Source: DATADW01 sp963733905 (GTDB taxonomy: Bacteria > Actinomycetota > Acidimicrobiia > Spongiisociales > DATADW01). From it: a stretch of DNA of 64,000 nt. A program made the translations under genes and the position numbers. The notes beneath the pieces were generated by a model. The model saw only the letters and a program-made list of their open reading frames with translations. It was not told where the DNA came from and made no database searches. The stretch lies in NCBI GenBank assembly GCA_963733905.1, contig CAVTEU010000019.1, positions 1-64,000 on the forward strand, given 5' to 3'. Positions 35,934 through 45,463 of this stretch are shown piece by piece (position 1 is the stretch's first letter; each line of letters opens with the position of its first letter).

Positions 35934-36338
35934 ATGGCAGTCACGACCGAGCGCACGCAATTCGAGGCGCTACCCGCCGCGAGGACGAGCCGTGTGAGCT
36001 GGGTGATCTACGTCCTGGTTGCGGCGATCCTTGTCGCAGGTGGCGCGGTGGCTTGGAACCAAGCCAGCACGGCGACCACCGCGGGGCGTGCCGGACCTGC
36101 GGGAATCACCTTGAGCGACGTGCATGTCCGGGAAGCGCCAGCTTTGCAGGCGCCGGCTGCAGGGATCACCCAGACCGATGTGCAGGTCCGGGAAGCCACA
36201 GCCGTTCAGAGGCCGACGGCGGGGATCACGCAGACCGGGGTCCAAGTACGGGAAGCGCCTGCCATTCAGCAGCGCGCTTCGAGGATCACCTTCAGTGACG
36301 TGCAGGTGCGGGAGGGCACCGCCCCAACAGCTCCGTGA
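35934..36338 (+). CDS. Single-pass membrane protein with four 20-residue repeats
   Basis: I do not recognise this 134-residue protein. AGGAGG stands in front of ATG 35934. Residues 1-22 are polar, residues about 23-42 form a membrane helix (VIYVLVAAILVAGGAVAW), and residues about 56-134 consist of four copies of a 20-residue unit with the consensus AGITQTDVQVREAPAIQ. The DNA repeats with a 60-bp period. The unit alternates polar and hydrophobic residues (T-D-V-V-R), as in small beta repeats. It probably exposes the repeats outside the cell. Confidence 0.72.
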   Translation: MAVTTERTQFEALPAARTSRVSWVIYVLVAAILVAGGAVAWNQASTATTAGRAGPAGITLSDVHVREAPALQAPAAGITQTDVQVREATAVQRPTAGITQTGVQVREAPAIQQRASRITFSDVQVREGTAPTAP

Positions 36339-38710
36339 CACCGGGCAGACCAACGTCGATCGAGCAGTGCGCCGCCTTTGGGCGGCGCTCGCGCAGGTGC
36401 CAGATGTAGAAACCCGTTTTGGCGTCACTCGACGGGCCATGACCGCGTTTGGTGACGCCAAAACCGGGTTTTAGAGCCCCGACGATGTCGGTTGGGCGCA
36501 CCGGGACCCGGGTCAGCGGTCGTCCCACTGCGTCGCGTATCGCCGCCACGATCGCCGCGGTCGACGAGATCGTCGGCGGCTCCCCCACACCCTTCGCCCC
36601 GAATGGTCCCCATGAGCCGGGCTGCTCGACGAGCACCATCTCCACCGGTGGTGCGTCGGCGATGGTGGGGAGCAGGTAGTCGGTGAAGTTGGCGTTCCGG
36701 ATCACACCACCGTCCACCACCAGTTCCTCCATCAGCGCCAAACCGAGCCCCTGCATGATCCCCCCCTCGATCTGTCCCCGCACCAGTCCGGGGTTGAGCG
36801 CCCGGCCGACGTCCTGGGCGGTGTCGATGCTGACCACCCTCACCAGTCCGAGTTCGGGGTCGACATCGACCACGGCGCGGTGGGCGGCCACCACGAAGTC
36901 GGCGTGGACCCGCCCTTGGCCGTCGTCATCGGGAAGCGACGTTGGTGGATGGCGGAAGCGCGTCTCCTCGACCCAATCACCGCTGGCGCACACCTCGTCG
37001 AGACCGGCGATGAGCTGCTCGCCGCGCCAGAGCCCGGCGTCGTCGAGTTGGTCGGCCTCCCAGTCGTCGAGCAGCCGCTGCCGGAGGCGGTTGGCAGCCT
37101 CGAGCACGGCACCACCGGACATCTGGGTCTGGCGCGACGCCGAGGTCGACCCGGCCGACCCGAGCCGCGAGGTATCCACCGCCTCGAACCGTCACCTCGC
37201 TGAGACCGAGGGCGGTGCGGGCGATCTGGGCGAGAACCGCCATGAGTCCTTGCCCAACCTCGACGGCGGCGGTCTCCACCGTGGCTCCTTGAGGCGTGAG
37301 CGTCACCCGCGCCTCGGCGTAGTCGTCGAACCCCTCCGAGAAGGCGAGGTTCTTCATGCCGACGGCGTAGCCGACACCGCGCCTCACGGCTGACGGGGGC
37401 GTGGTCAAACCGACCCCGCCCGGGAGCAATCGGGGATCGTCTCCGGTCATCGGTTCGGGGAGCGGCAGCGAAGCCACCGAGTCGATGACTTCGAGGGTGG
37501 GAAGCGGACCTTCGATCTCCTGACCGGTGGTGGCGAGCGCATCGCCGGTGGTCAGTGCGTTGCGGCGGCGCAACTCGAGGGGGTCCATCTCCAGGGCGGC
37601 GGCGAGGCGGTCCATCTGCGACTCGTAGGCGAAGCACGACTGCACCGCACCGAACCCGCGCATCGCCCCACACGGCGGGTTGTTGGTGCGTACCCCGACC
37701 CCTTCGACCAGGACCGTGTCGCACCTATACGGGCCCACGGCGAAATAGGAGGCGTTGGCCACCACCGCAGTGGTGGACGATGCGTAGGCGCCGCCATCGA
37801 GGAGGATCCGGGCCTCGACCCGCACCAGCCTCCCCGACATGTCCGCCTCGTGCCGGTACCACATCCGCGCCGGATGACGGTGGACGTGGCCGGCGAACGA
37901 CTCGGCACGGCGGTACGCCATCTTCACCGGCTTCCCGGTGCGTAGCGCAAGCAGACAGAGATGGATATGGAGGTTGAGGTCCTCGCGGGCTCCGAAGGCG
38001 CCACCCATCCCGGCGGGGTGGACCCTCACCTGGTCGGGCCGAAGCCCGAGTGAGGCGACGATCTGGGTGTGGTCGACGTGGACCCACTGGCTGGTGGCGT
38101 AGAGATCGACCCCACCGTCCCCGTCGGGCACGGCGAGACCCGCTTCCGGTCCCAACGGCGCCTGGTCCTGGATGCCCACCTCGTAGTAACCCTCGACGAC
38201 GACCTCGCCACGGAGGTCGGGGTCTCCCCGCCTGATCCGCAGCCGGCGGAACACCTCGTCGCGACTGTCGGCCTCTTCCGGGTCGACCAGCGGCTCCAGT
38301 TCTTCGAACTCGACCACCACCGCGTCGGCTCCCTGTCTTGCCGTCTCTTCGTCACGACCCACCACCAGGGCGACAGGCTCCCCGAAGAAGCGCGCCTCGC
38401 CGTCGGCGAGCACCGGTTGGTCGGTGTGCTCCAGGCCGAAGGTCTTCCTGCCGGGGACGTCGTCCTGGGTGAGCGCCGCCACCACCCCGGGGACCGCCAG
38501 GGCAGGAGCCACGTCGATCGCCCCGATACGGGCGCGGGCGAACGGGCTCCTCACCGTGGCGCCCCACAGCATCCCCTCTGCCCATAGATCGGAGGGGTAG
38601 GCGAAGCTCCCGGTGAGCTTGGGGATGGCGTCGGGCCGGTCGGCGGAGGTCCCCACCCCGGCAGCGACACCCGCCGGTGGTCGCTGGACGGTCCGGGTCG
38701 GTGCGGTCAC
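36292..38710 (-). CDS. xdhA: Xanthine dehydrogenase molybdenum-binding subunit, one frameshift
   Basis: Large molybdopterin subunit that hydroxylates hypoxanthine and xanthine to urate. GTG 38710 starts 1 bp after the upstream stop. Seen: IPKLTGSFAYPSDL, GEPVALVVG, HPAGMGGAFGAREDLNLH (Moco loop), NNPPCGAMRGFGAVQ and after a break near 37190 DTAQDVGRALNPG, GGIMQGLGLALMEE and the catalytic-Glu motif WGPFGAKGVGEPPT. The family ends near PTDIVGAL (36477); here the frame continues through a long inverted repeat to 36292. About 740 true residues. Other xanthine-oxidase-family substrates cannot be ruled out, but uric-acid genes nearby favour purines. Confidence 0.9.
36369..36388. terminator. GC-rich hairpin after the repeat protein
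   Basis: GCGCCGCC pairs with GGCGGCGC around a TTTG loop, 30 bp beyond the repeat-protein stop. No T-run follows, so a terminator role is possible but not certain. Confidence 0.5.
36410..36472. repeat. Long inverted repeat at the xdhA 3' end
   Basis: Arm 36410-36428 (AAACCCGTTTTGGCGTCAC) pairs with 36452-36472, with one extra C in the second arm, around a 23-nt loop. It could form a strong cruciform or act as a two-way terminator between the convergent repeat-protein and xdhA genes. The xdhA frame runs through it without a stop. Confidence 0.85.
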
Positions 38711-38711
38711 T

Positions 38712-39980
38712 TCACCTCTCCCCGCCCTCAGCATCGGAGAGCCGGCGCACCGCCCGTACGATCGACCCGTAGCCGGTGCAACGGCAGATGTTCCCCGCCA
38801 GCGCCTCCCCGATGTCGGCGGTGTCGGGATGGGGCACACGGTCGAGCAGGTCGACGATCGCCATCACGAACCCCGGCGTGCAGAACCCGCATTGGGTCGC
38901 CCCCGCTTCGAGCAGCGCCTGTTGCACGGGATGGATCGAGCCGGTGCCTCCAGCGACCCCCTCGACGGTCGACACGGTCGAGCCATCGGTGTCCGCTGCC
39001 ATCACCAGACAAGAGCACACCAACCGGCCATCGAGGATCACCGAGCAGGAACCACACTCGCCTTCCTCGCAGGCGTTCTTCGAACCGGCAAGCCGCAATT
39101 CGTCGCGCAGCATGGTGAGCAGGCTCTCGCTTCCCTGGACGGTGGCAGAGCGGTTCTCACCGTTGACGACGACATTGACGATCACAGCACCCGCTCCAAC
39201 AGCCTGCCGGGCGAGCACCCCGGCGGCGTGACGCCGATAGTCGGCGGTCGAGCGATGGTCGGTGATCGGCCGCACCTCCCCGGCGACCAAGCGGGCGAAC
39301 TCATCGAGCGCGGCGGCCGAGGGGTTGCGCTCCGCCGAGATCATCCGCTCGGCATCCCGAGCCCTCATCGGGGTCGGCGCCACCGAGCCCAATGCCACCC
39401 GGGTGGCACCGTCTTCGTGGCGGAGCACGCAACAGACCACGATGGAGATCACCATCGCCGATCGGATCCCCACCTTCCCGAAGGCCTGTCGCCCCGGGAT
39501 GTCGCCGGGGATCGTCACCGCGGTGATGAGCTCGTCGGGCCGTCTCGAGGTCTGCTTGACGCCGATGAAGAACTCTTCCCAACCCACCTTCCGGGTGGCA
39601 CCTGCCGAGGCCAGTTCGATGTCGGCGTCGGCGGCGGCGAGAAAGACGAGCCCATCGCCCGCCGGGCTGGCGGTGCCCACGTTGCCTCCCAGGGTGCCGG
39701 CGTTTCGGATCTGAGGTGAGCCGATGGTCCGTGCCGCCTGGGCCAGCGCCGGGTGGCCGGCGTCCTGCAACCTCCGCCAGGTCACACCGGACCCGATCCT
39801 GCCGTCCTCCCATTCCTGCAGTTCGGGCACGCGCCGCAGCGAGAGCACCCTCTGCGGTCGGGCCCGCCCCGCGTTCACCTCGACCATCAGATCGGTTCCT
39901 CCAGCCAGCGGCGTAGCGTCGGGCCACTCCTGGAGGAACCCGAGCGCCTCGTCGAGGCCGGGGGCGAGATAGGCATCCAC
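38712..39980 (-). CDS. Xanthine dehydrogenase FAD and 2Fe-2S subunits fused (FAD domain first)
   Basis: Electron-transfer subunit of 422 residues, intact. Residues about 1-260 are the FAD domain (ATPLAGGTDLMVEVNAG, TIGSPQIRNAGTLGGNVGTA). Residues about 270-420 are a complete two-cluster ferredoxin-like domain with NACEEGECGSCSV and later CGFCTPGFVM and NICRCTGY, giving all eight cysteines. Most bacteria keep these as separate proteins, or fuse them as Fe-S then FAD; here the order is reversed. GTG 39980 start after GGGGGA. It forms an operon with xdhA downstream and the 8-oxoguanine deaminase upstream. Confidence 0.92.
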   Translation of the reverse strand: MDAYLAPGLDEALGFLQEWPDATPLAGGTDLMVEVNAGRARPQRVLSLRRVPELQEWEDGRIGSGVTWRRLQDAGHPALAQAARTIGSPQIRNAGTLGGNVGTASPAGDGLVFLAAADADIELASAGATRKVGWEEFFIGVKQTSRRPDELITAVTIPGDIPGRQAFGKVGIRSAMVISIVVCCVLRHEDGATRVALGSVAPTPMRARDAERMISAERNPSAAALDEFARLVAGEVRPITDHRSTADYRRHAAGVLARQAVGAGAVIVNVVVNGENRSATVQGSESLLTMLRDELRLAGSKNACEEGECGSCSVILDGRLVCSCLVMAADTDGSTVSTVEGVAGGTGSIHPVQQALLEAGATQCGFCTPGFVMAIVDLLDRVPHPDTADIGEALAGNICRCTGYGSIVRAVRRLSDAEGGER

Positions 39981-40013
39981 TCCCCCGCCGAAGCTAGCCG
40001 AGGACCACTCCGC

Positions 40014-41370
40014 TCAGCCCGCGAGAGCCTTCGCCATGGCGTTGTGCCTCTCGACCAGGGGCGGGACATCGACCGTGACCAACTCACCGTCCACCACCAC
40101 GGAGGCACCGTGGACCCAGGAGCGGTCGATCCCCACCGGGGCGCAGAGCAGCAGCGCCGCGACCGGATCCCACCCTGCCCCGGCGTATTCGAGGCGGCCG
40201 AGCCGCACCGCCACCATGTCCGCCGCCTTGCCCGGCTTCGAGCGACCCGATGTCCCGTCTTCCCAGCACCTCGGCGCCACCGGCCGTTGCCAGCCGCAGC
40301 GCGGTGCGCGCCGCGAGCAGGGGCCCGTCGGGGGCGGCGGCGAGGCGAGCGAGGAGCATCGCCTGGCGCGCCTCGGCGAGCAGGCCCCCTCCGTCGTTGG
40401 AGGCGGAGCCGTCAACCCCGATCCCCACCGGCACACCGTCATCCAGGTAGCGCTGTAGCGGAGCGATCCCGAGCCGAGCCGCATGTTCGAGGTCGGGCAG
40501 TGCGCCACTCCGGTCCCGGTCTCGGCGAGACGACGAACACCATCGTCCCCGACGTGGACGGCGTGGGCCCACCAGACATCGTCACCCAGCCAGCCCAATT
40601 GCTCGGCTAGTTCAACCGGGGCGACGCCAAACCGCTCCCTGCAATAGCGCTCCTCGTCGATCGTCTCGGCGAGATGGGTGTGGAGCCGCACACCGGCGCT
40701 TCTCGCCATCGTGGCGGAGGCGGTCATCAAATCCGGGCTCACGGTGAAGGGGGAGCAAGGTGCCAGAGCCACCTGCAACATCGCCCCAGGAGCAGGGTCG
40801 TGGAAGCTCTCGATGACTCGCTCGCTGTCCGCAAGGATGGCGCGCTTCATCCTCCACGACGTCATCGGGCGGAAGCCCACCGCTGCTCTCGCCAACGCTC
40901 ATCGAGCCGCGCGACAGGTGGACCCTGATCCCAACATCGGCGGCGCCTTCCACCTGGTCATCGAGCCGGGTCCCGCCCGGCCACAGATAGGTGTGGTCGG
41001 CGGCGGTGGTGCACCCGGAGAGCGCCAGTTCGGCCAGCGCCACCGTCGTCGAGACCCGGACGTGGTCGGGGGTGATCCTCCCCCAAAGCGGATAGAGCGT
41101 GGTGAGCCAGTCGAAGAGGTTGGCGTCCTGGGCGCCGGGGACCGCCCGGGTCAGGGTCTGGGTGAAGTGATGGTGGGTGTTGACCAGTCCGGGGAGAAGC
41201 ACGTGGTCGGTGAGGTCGACCACCTCATCGGCGGTGTCCGGGAGGACTGCCGTGGGGCCGACCTGCTCGATCCACCCGTCACGGACGAATACGGCGCCAT
41301 CGGAGATCTCGGTGCCTCGATCGTCCATCGTCACCAGCACGGCGGCATGGCGGAGCAGCAGCGTCCCCAT
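40014..41370 (-). CDS. 8-oxoguanine deaminase-type amidohydrolase, frameshifted
   Basis: Metal-dependent amidohydrolase that deaminates 8-oxoguanine, and in relatives guanine or isocytosine, to a urate-like product. Start ATG 41370. Seen: LLLRHAAVLVTMDD, the metal motif PGLVNTHHHFTQTLTRAVP, DANLFDWLTTLYPLW, SGCTTAADHTYL, VALAPCSPFTVSPDLM, HTHLAETIDEERYC, GTGVAHCPTSNMRLGSG, and VPVGIGVDGSASNDGG. Frame breaks near 40890, 40480 and 40240. It would feed purines to xanthine dehydrogenase or urate breakdown. Guanine deaminase is the main alternative. Confidence 0.85.
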
Positions 41371-41394
41371 GGGCGGCGACGGTACCGTGACCGC

Positions 41395-42774
41395 ATGACG
41401 CTCGGCGATCACAGCATCGACACACTCAGCGAGAGGCTTCGCCCGGTCAACGATCGGATCGCGGCCCGCTATCCCGGAGAATCGGGGAAGCGCCAGCCGG
41501 TGCACACCGTCTACGGCGGAGCCCACCTATTCACCGCAGCGACGGCGCCAAAGCTCGGCGAACTGGCTCGGAGGGCGCTCCAGACGCATGCCCCGGACGC
41601 CGAGACGCTCGGTGGCGCTCTCGGGATGCTGAGGGGAGCAGACCTCGTCGAGCGGGTCTACCAAAGAGTGGTGGACAAATTGGAGCGGGAACCGGTCGAG
41701 GACTTCCGGCTCGATTTCGAGGACGGGTACGGGAACCGTCCCGACGACGAGGAGGACGGGCACGCCCGCTCGGCCGCCATCGAGGTGGCCGCGGCAGCGG
41801 CGGAAGGGACCGCACCGCCTTTCATCGGGATCCGAATCAAGCCCCTCTCAGCGGACCTCCACCGCAGATCGCTGCGCACCCTCGACCTGTTCCTCACCAC
41901 ACTCGTCGAGAAATCGGGCGGCCTTCCCGACGGCTTCGTCGTGACCATGCCCAAGGTGGTCGACCCCGAGCAGGTGGCGGTGCTCGATGCGGCGCTCTCC
42001 GAGTTGGAGGGAGCGCTCGGGGTCGGCAGGGTGCCTTGCGAGCTCATGGTGGAGACACCGCAGTCGATCATCGGCGACGATGGTCTCACCGGGGTGCGCC
42101 GGCTGGTCGACGCCGGCAGCGGACGGGTCATCGCCGCTCACTTCGGCACATACGACTACACCGCATCCTGCTCGATCACCGCCGCCTACCAGTCGATGAC
42201 CCATCCGGCGTGCGACTTCGCCCGCCATGTCCAGCAGGTGAGCCTGGCGGGCAGCGGGGTGTGGCTCAGCGACGGCGCCACCAACGTCCTGCCGGTTCCG
42301 GTGCATCGCGGCACCGACCTGACCGAGCAGCAGCAAGAGGAGAACCGGCGCACCATCCACGGCGCATGGCGGCTCCACTACAACGACATCAGGCACTCGC
42401 TCGCCCACGGGTACTACCAGGGTTGGGACCTCCATCCCGCCCAACTCCCCAGCCGCTACGCCGCGGTGTACTCGTTCTTTCTGGAGAGCATCGAACCCGC
42501 CGGCGCCCGGCTGCGCGCCTTCATGGACCAGGCGGCGACCGCCACCCTGGTGGGAGAGGTATTCGACGATGCCGCCACCGGCCAGGGTCTTCTCAACTCT
42601 TTCCTGCGCGCCCTCAACTGCGGTGCCGTCACCGAGGACGAGGTCACCGCCCTGACCGGCTTGACCGTGGACGAGCTTCGCACCCGATCGTTCCTCCGCA
42701 TCCTGGAGGGACGGCGGGCCGCTGACTCCGTCCTCCCGCAGGGGGGAAGGGACCCGCTGCGGAGCAGCGGGTAG
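41395..42774 (+). CDS. DUF6986 (HpcH/CitE-like TIM-barrel) protein
   Basis: Protein of about 459 residues of the DUF6986 group, related to HpcH/HpaI aldolases, citrate lyase beta and malate synthase. Seen: RQPVHTVYGGAHLF, REPVEDFRLDFEDGYG with acidic metal-binding residues, GIRIKPLS, PDGFVVTMPKVVDPEQV, LMVETPQSIIGDDG (catalytic Glu region), AAHFGTYDYTASCSITAAYQ and HGYYQGWDLHPAQLPSRYA. Such folds act on glyoxylate, oxaloacetate or acyl-CoA; given the allantoin genes, a glyoxylate-linked reaction is a fair guess. ATG 41395 lies only 24 bp from the divergent deaminase start. The last about 15 residues come from a palindromic repeat. Confidence 0.8.
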   Translation: MTLGDHSIDTLSERLRPVNDRIAARYPGESGKRQPVHTVYGGAHLFTAATAPKLGELARRALQTHAPDAETLGGALGMLRGADLVERVYQRVVDKLEREPVEDFRLDFEDGYGNRPDDEEDGHARSAAIEVAAAAAEGTAPPFIGIRIKPLSADLHRRSLRTLDLFLTTLVEKSGGLPDGFVVTMPKVVDPEQVAVLDAALSELEGALGVGRVPCELMVETPQSIIGDDGLTGVRRLVDAGSGRVIAAHFGTYDYTASCSITAAYQSMTHPACDFARHVQQVSLAGSGVWLSDGATNVLPVPVHRGTDLTEQQQEENRRTIHGAWRLHYNDIRHSLAHGYYQGWDLHPAQLPSRYAAVYSFFLESIEPAGARLRAFMDQAATATLVGEVFDDAATGQGLLNSFLRALNCGAVTEDEVTALTGLTVDELRTRSFLRILEGRRAADSVLPQGGRDPLRSSG

Positions 42775-42880
42775 GGGGGCTACCGATGTCCCAACGGGAT
42801 CGCACCGTTGGGATGAACCAGCCCCCCTCCCCCGACGCCTCCGGCGTCGGGTACTCCCGCCGGGGGGAGAGAGTCCAAGG
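42733..42880. repeat. Palindromic repeat element, copy A
   Basis: Nested inverted repeats: CCCGCTGC/GCAGCGGG, AGGGGGGCT/AGCCCCCCT, CCCAACGG/CCGTTGGG and GACGCC/GGCGTC. The stretch 42733-42797 matches 55171-55232 over about 60 bp. It supplies the stop codon of the DUF6986 gene and lies between two convergent genes. It resembles a MITE or REP-type element without coding content. Confidence 0.85.
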
Positions 42881-42885
42881 CGTGA

Positions 42886-43711
42886 TCACTCCCGCCGCAC
42901 CGTGAGGGCGATGTCGCCGTAGGGCTCGTCGACGGGTTGGAAGACGACTCCTCGGTCGTCGATCGCAAAGCGGGTGAGATCGACCTCGAGGTGGTGGACG
43001 TTGGGCAGCCGGAGTCGGATCTCGCCGACTTCGGGGTGCGATGCCAGCACCGCCCGCCCCATCTCGTATCCCTGGTTCTGCGCCGAGGCGCTGTCGAAAG
43101 AGGCGAAGGACTCGAGGAGGGTGGCCCGCACTTCCTCCCAGGTTTCGACGTAGTCGTCGAGCGGGTCGGGGTATGTCCACCTGGCGGTGAGCCGGGTGGC
43201 GAGTATCCGGTCCTCGGTCTCCACCAGGGTGGTGAATCTGTCCCGGGGGAAGCCGGAGAACCGCGACCCGGCGCTCTTGAGGAGAAGCAGACCGGTCAAG
43301 CCCGCCGACAAGCTCTCGCCCTGCCGGGTGACCACCACCCGCGCCAGCCTTGCGCTCCGATCCCGCGGCAGAAAACCCGTGAGCCGCCCCGGGGAGGTGG
43401 TCCCACCGCTGTTCGGAGAGCGTCACCGAGACCTGGTCGGCGCCCGAGGCTTCGAGCAGATGACGACCGACGTGGAGCCCAAACCGCTCGATCTCGGGCC
43501 CGAGGTGGTCCTGGGCCAGACCGTAGAGGGTGTTCTTCATGGTGTCGGTGGGGAAGACCTCTTGGTTGTCACCGGCGACGTGGGCATCGCCGTAGTCGCC
43601 GGTGAGCAGCACGCGCACCGTCAGATCGGTTATCTCGTCGCGGTCGCGCCCCCGATGCAGCTTGAAGACCCGCACCCCCGATTTCCCGTAGCGGTTAGGA
43701 CCGAGCATCAA
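42886..43711 (-). CDS. pucL: Urate oxidase (cofactor-free uricase), one frameshift
   Basis: Oxidises urate to 5-hydroxyisourate. ATG 43711 overlaps the HIU hydrolase stop by 4 nt. Seen: NRYGKSGVRVFKLHR with the active-site lysine, DNQEVFPTDTMKNTLYGLA with the catalytic threonine, and after a break near 43370 AGLTGLLLLKSAGSRFSGFP, DRILATRLTARWTY, QNQGYEMGRAVL and the closing PNVHHLEVDLTRF. About 275 residues, normal for the bacterial enzyme without an extra decarboxylase domain. Last gene of a tightly coupled purine operon. Confidence 0.92.
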
Positions 43712-44019
43712 CTCCCCCGATAGGTGGTGTACCCGTAGCTGCTGAGCAGCAGCGGAATGTGGAGGTGGTCGTCGCCGTCACCAACACGGAAGACGACAGC
43801 CACCTCCGGATAGAAGGGATGATCGGCGGTCTCAAAGGTGATCAGATGATCGCCGGAGCCCACCGCGCCACCGAAGTCGTCCACCCGGCCGTCTCTGTCG
43901 GTGACCGCGGTGCCCACCAAGACCGCCCCATCGGGACCGAGCCGCTCCAGCCGGACGGTGATCCCCGCCGCGGGACGCCCAGTCTGCAGGTCGAGGACGT
44001 GGGTGCTCACCGTGGTCAT
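43708..44019 (-). CDS. hiuH: 5-hydroxyisourate hydrolase (transthyretin-like)
   Basis: Hydrolyses 5-hydroxyisourate, the uricase product, to OHCU. 103 residues, intact. Family signatures at both ends: VSTHVLDLQTGRPAAGI with the catalytic histidine, and the C-terminal YRGS tetrapeptide. FGGAVGSGDHLITFET and FYPEVAVVF fit the transthyretin fold. Overlaps both neighbours by 4 nt. Confidence 0.95.
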   Translation of the reverse strand: MTTVSTHVLDLQTGRPAAGITVRLERLGPDGAVLVGTAVTDRDGRVDDFGGAVGSGDHLITFETADHPFYPEVAVVFRVGDGDDHLHIPLLLSSYGYTTYRGS

Positions 44020-45463
44020 GTCGGGACCGGTCCCAGACAGAGCATGTGCCGCAGGCGCCGCTCGGTGATCATTCGCTGTTCGGCGGCGGCGGCGTCCCGC
44101 TCCGCCTCTGGTTCGTTGTTCATGCGTTGCTCCAGGGCATCGATGATCTCACCCGTGGTCTTCCCTGCGGCGGCGATGATGAAGGACCGCCCGAACCGCT
44201 CTTCGTACCGGTTGTTTCCCTCGACCAGTTCCTGCTCCCGACCAGAGGCGGTCGCCGCCGCTACCGCCTGCTCCCGCCCTGGGATCCCTCCGGCGCGCTC
44301 GCCGATCCGTGGGTGGGCGGCGAAGGCCACCTCCCAGTCCGAATCCTCCAGCGTGTCGAAACCTGCCGTGGCGGCCTCGAGCACGGCTGCCCCGCTCGCA
44401 TAGGGCCGGCCGGCGGCCATCTGTTCTACCCAGCGCTCCGACCCGCAGGCTGTTCCGAAGAAGCGATGTGCTTCATCCTCGAAGAGCGCGTTGAGGTAGC
44501 GGACCCGGACCTGCTCCTTCGCCGAAGGGGTGGCGTCGCCGTAGACCCGGAAACGGGCCACGCCGCCATCGGGGAAGATGTCGAGGCGGACCAGAGCAGC
44601 CTCGACGTCGCCCTCCACCTCGAAGAGATGCTGGCGGTTGGCGCCGACCCAGCGCCGCCCGACGATCGGGGTCCATCGCTCGCCGTCGGCAGAGGCCTCG
44701 ACCGCAATCCACCCCGGGGCGTTGCCCTTGAAGTGCGATGTGTCCACCAAGACCCGACGCGGGGTACCGGGTAGCCCGAGCCGCACCTTGGCCCAGTCGT
44801 TCCCCTCGCCTCTCCGGCGACGGGTCTCCCAACCATCGAACATCCCCGAGGAGGGACCGGGACGGAGCATCGCATCGGCCGACCCGAAGAAGTCGTCGCT
44901 GGAATCGACGACGCTTCCCCCGAGCGCGGCACCGGCGAGATCGGGGAGTCCTCCTTCGGGCGCCACCTCCTGGAGGGCGGGAAGCGGAACCCCCAGGACC
45001 CGGAGACGGGCGACACCGCCATCGGGGAAGATGTTGAGTCGGACGTGGGTGACCCTTCGTCCCCCATCTAGGTCGAAGCCGTTGACCGCGTCGCCCATCA
45101 AATCGCTGCGGGGGAGCAATTCCTCCCACCGGGCTCCCGGAGGGCGTCGTCCGGGCCCACCCCGCAGGCCTCCAACGAGCAGGCCTCTGGGTAGTTGCCC
45201 CGGAAGTGGGTGGTGTCCACCAGGACCCGGCTGATCTCGCCGGGGATACCGAGGCGAACGATGCACCAGTCGTGTCCCGGCGACCGGCGCCGCCGGCTCT
45301 CCCACCCGTCCATCCACTTGCCGCGGTCGGTGTAGACACCCTCCCGCCACTCCGGGGCAGTGCCCTTGATCAGGTTGGACGCCGGGGCGAAGAACTCGTC
45401 GTTGGCGGCGAGCACCGCTCCACCCACCAATTCCGATGCGAGATCGATCGGGCCCTCGCTCAT
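44016..45463 (-). CDS. Allantoicase fused to OHCU decarboxylase, one frameshift
   Basis: Two purine-catabolic activities in one chain of about 482 residues. Residues about 1-315 are allantoicase (two jelly-roll repeats: DEFFAPASNLIKG, DGWESRRRRSPGHDW, HFRGNYPE, then the second copy DDFFGSADAML, DGWETRRRRGEGNDW, HFKGNAPGW, LDIFPDGGVARFRVYG), which splits allantoate to ureidoglycolate and urea. Residues about 325-482 are OHCU decarboxylase (ALFEDEAHRFFGTACGSERW, AHPRIGER with catalytic His, NNRYEERFGRSFIIAAAGK). The frame is continuous across the domain junction, so the fusion is real; the only break is near 45118 inside allantoicase. Translationally coupled to both neighbours. Confidence 0.88.

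Noticed and set aside
36101..36338. Direct DNA repeats with 60-bp period as a possible CRISPR or integron array
   Set aside because: The repeats are in frame with a membrane protein and code for a 20-residue unit; conservation follows codons.
40678..41394. Upstream extension of the DUF6986 frame by 239 codons
   Set aside because: The extension is antisense to the 8-oxoguanine deaminase; the family's normal N terminus begins at ATG 41395.
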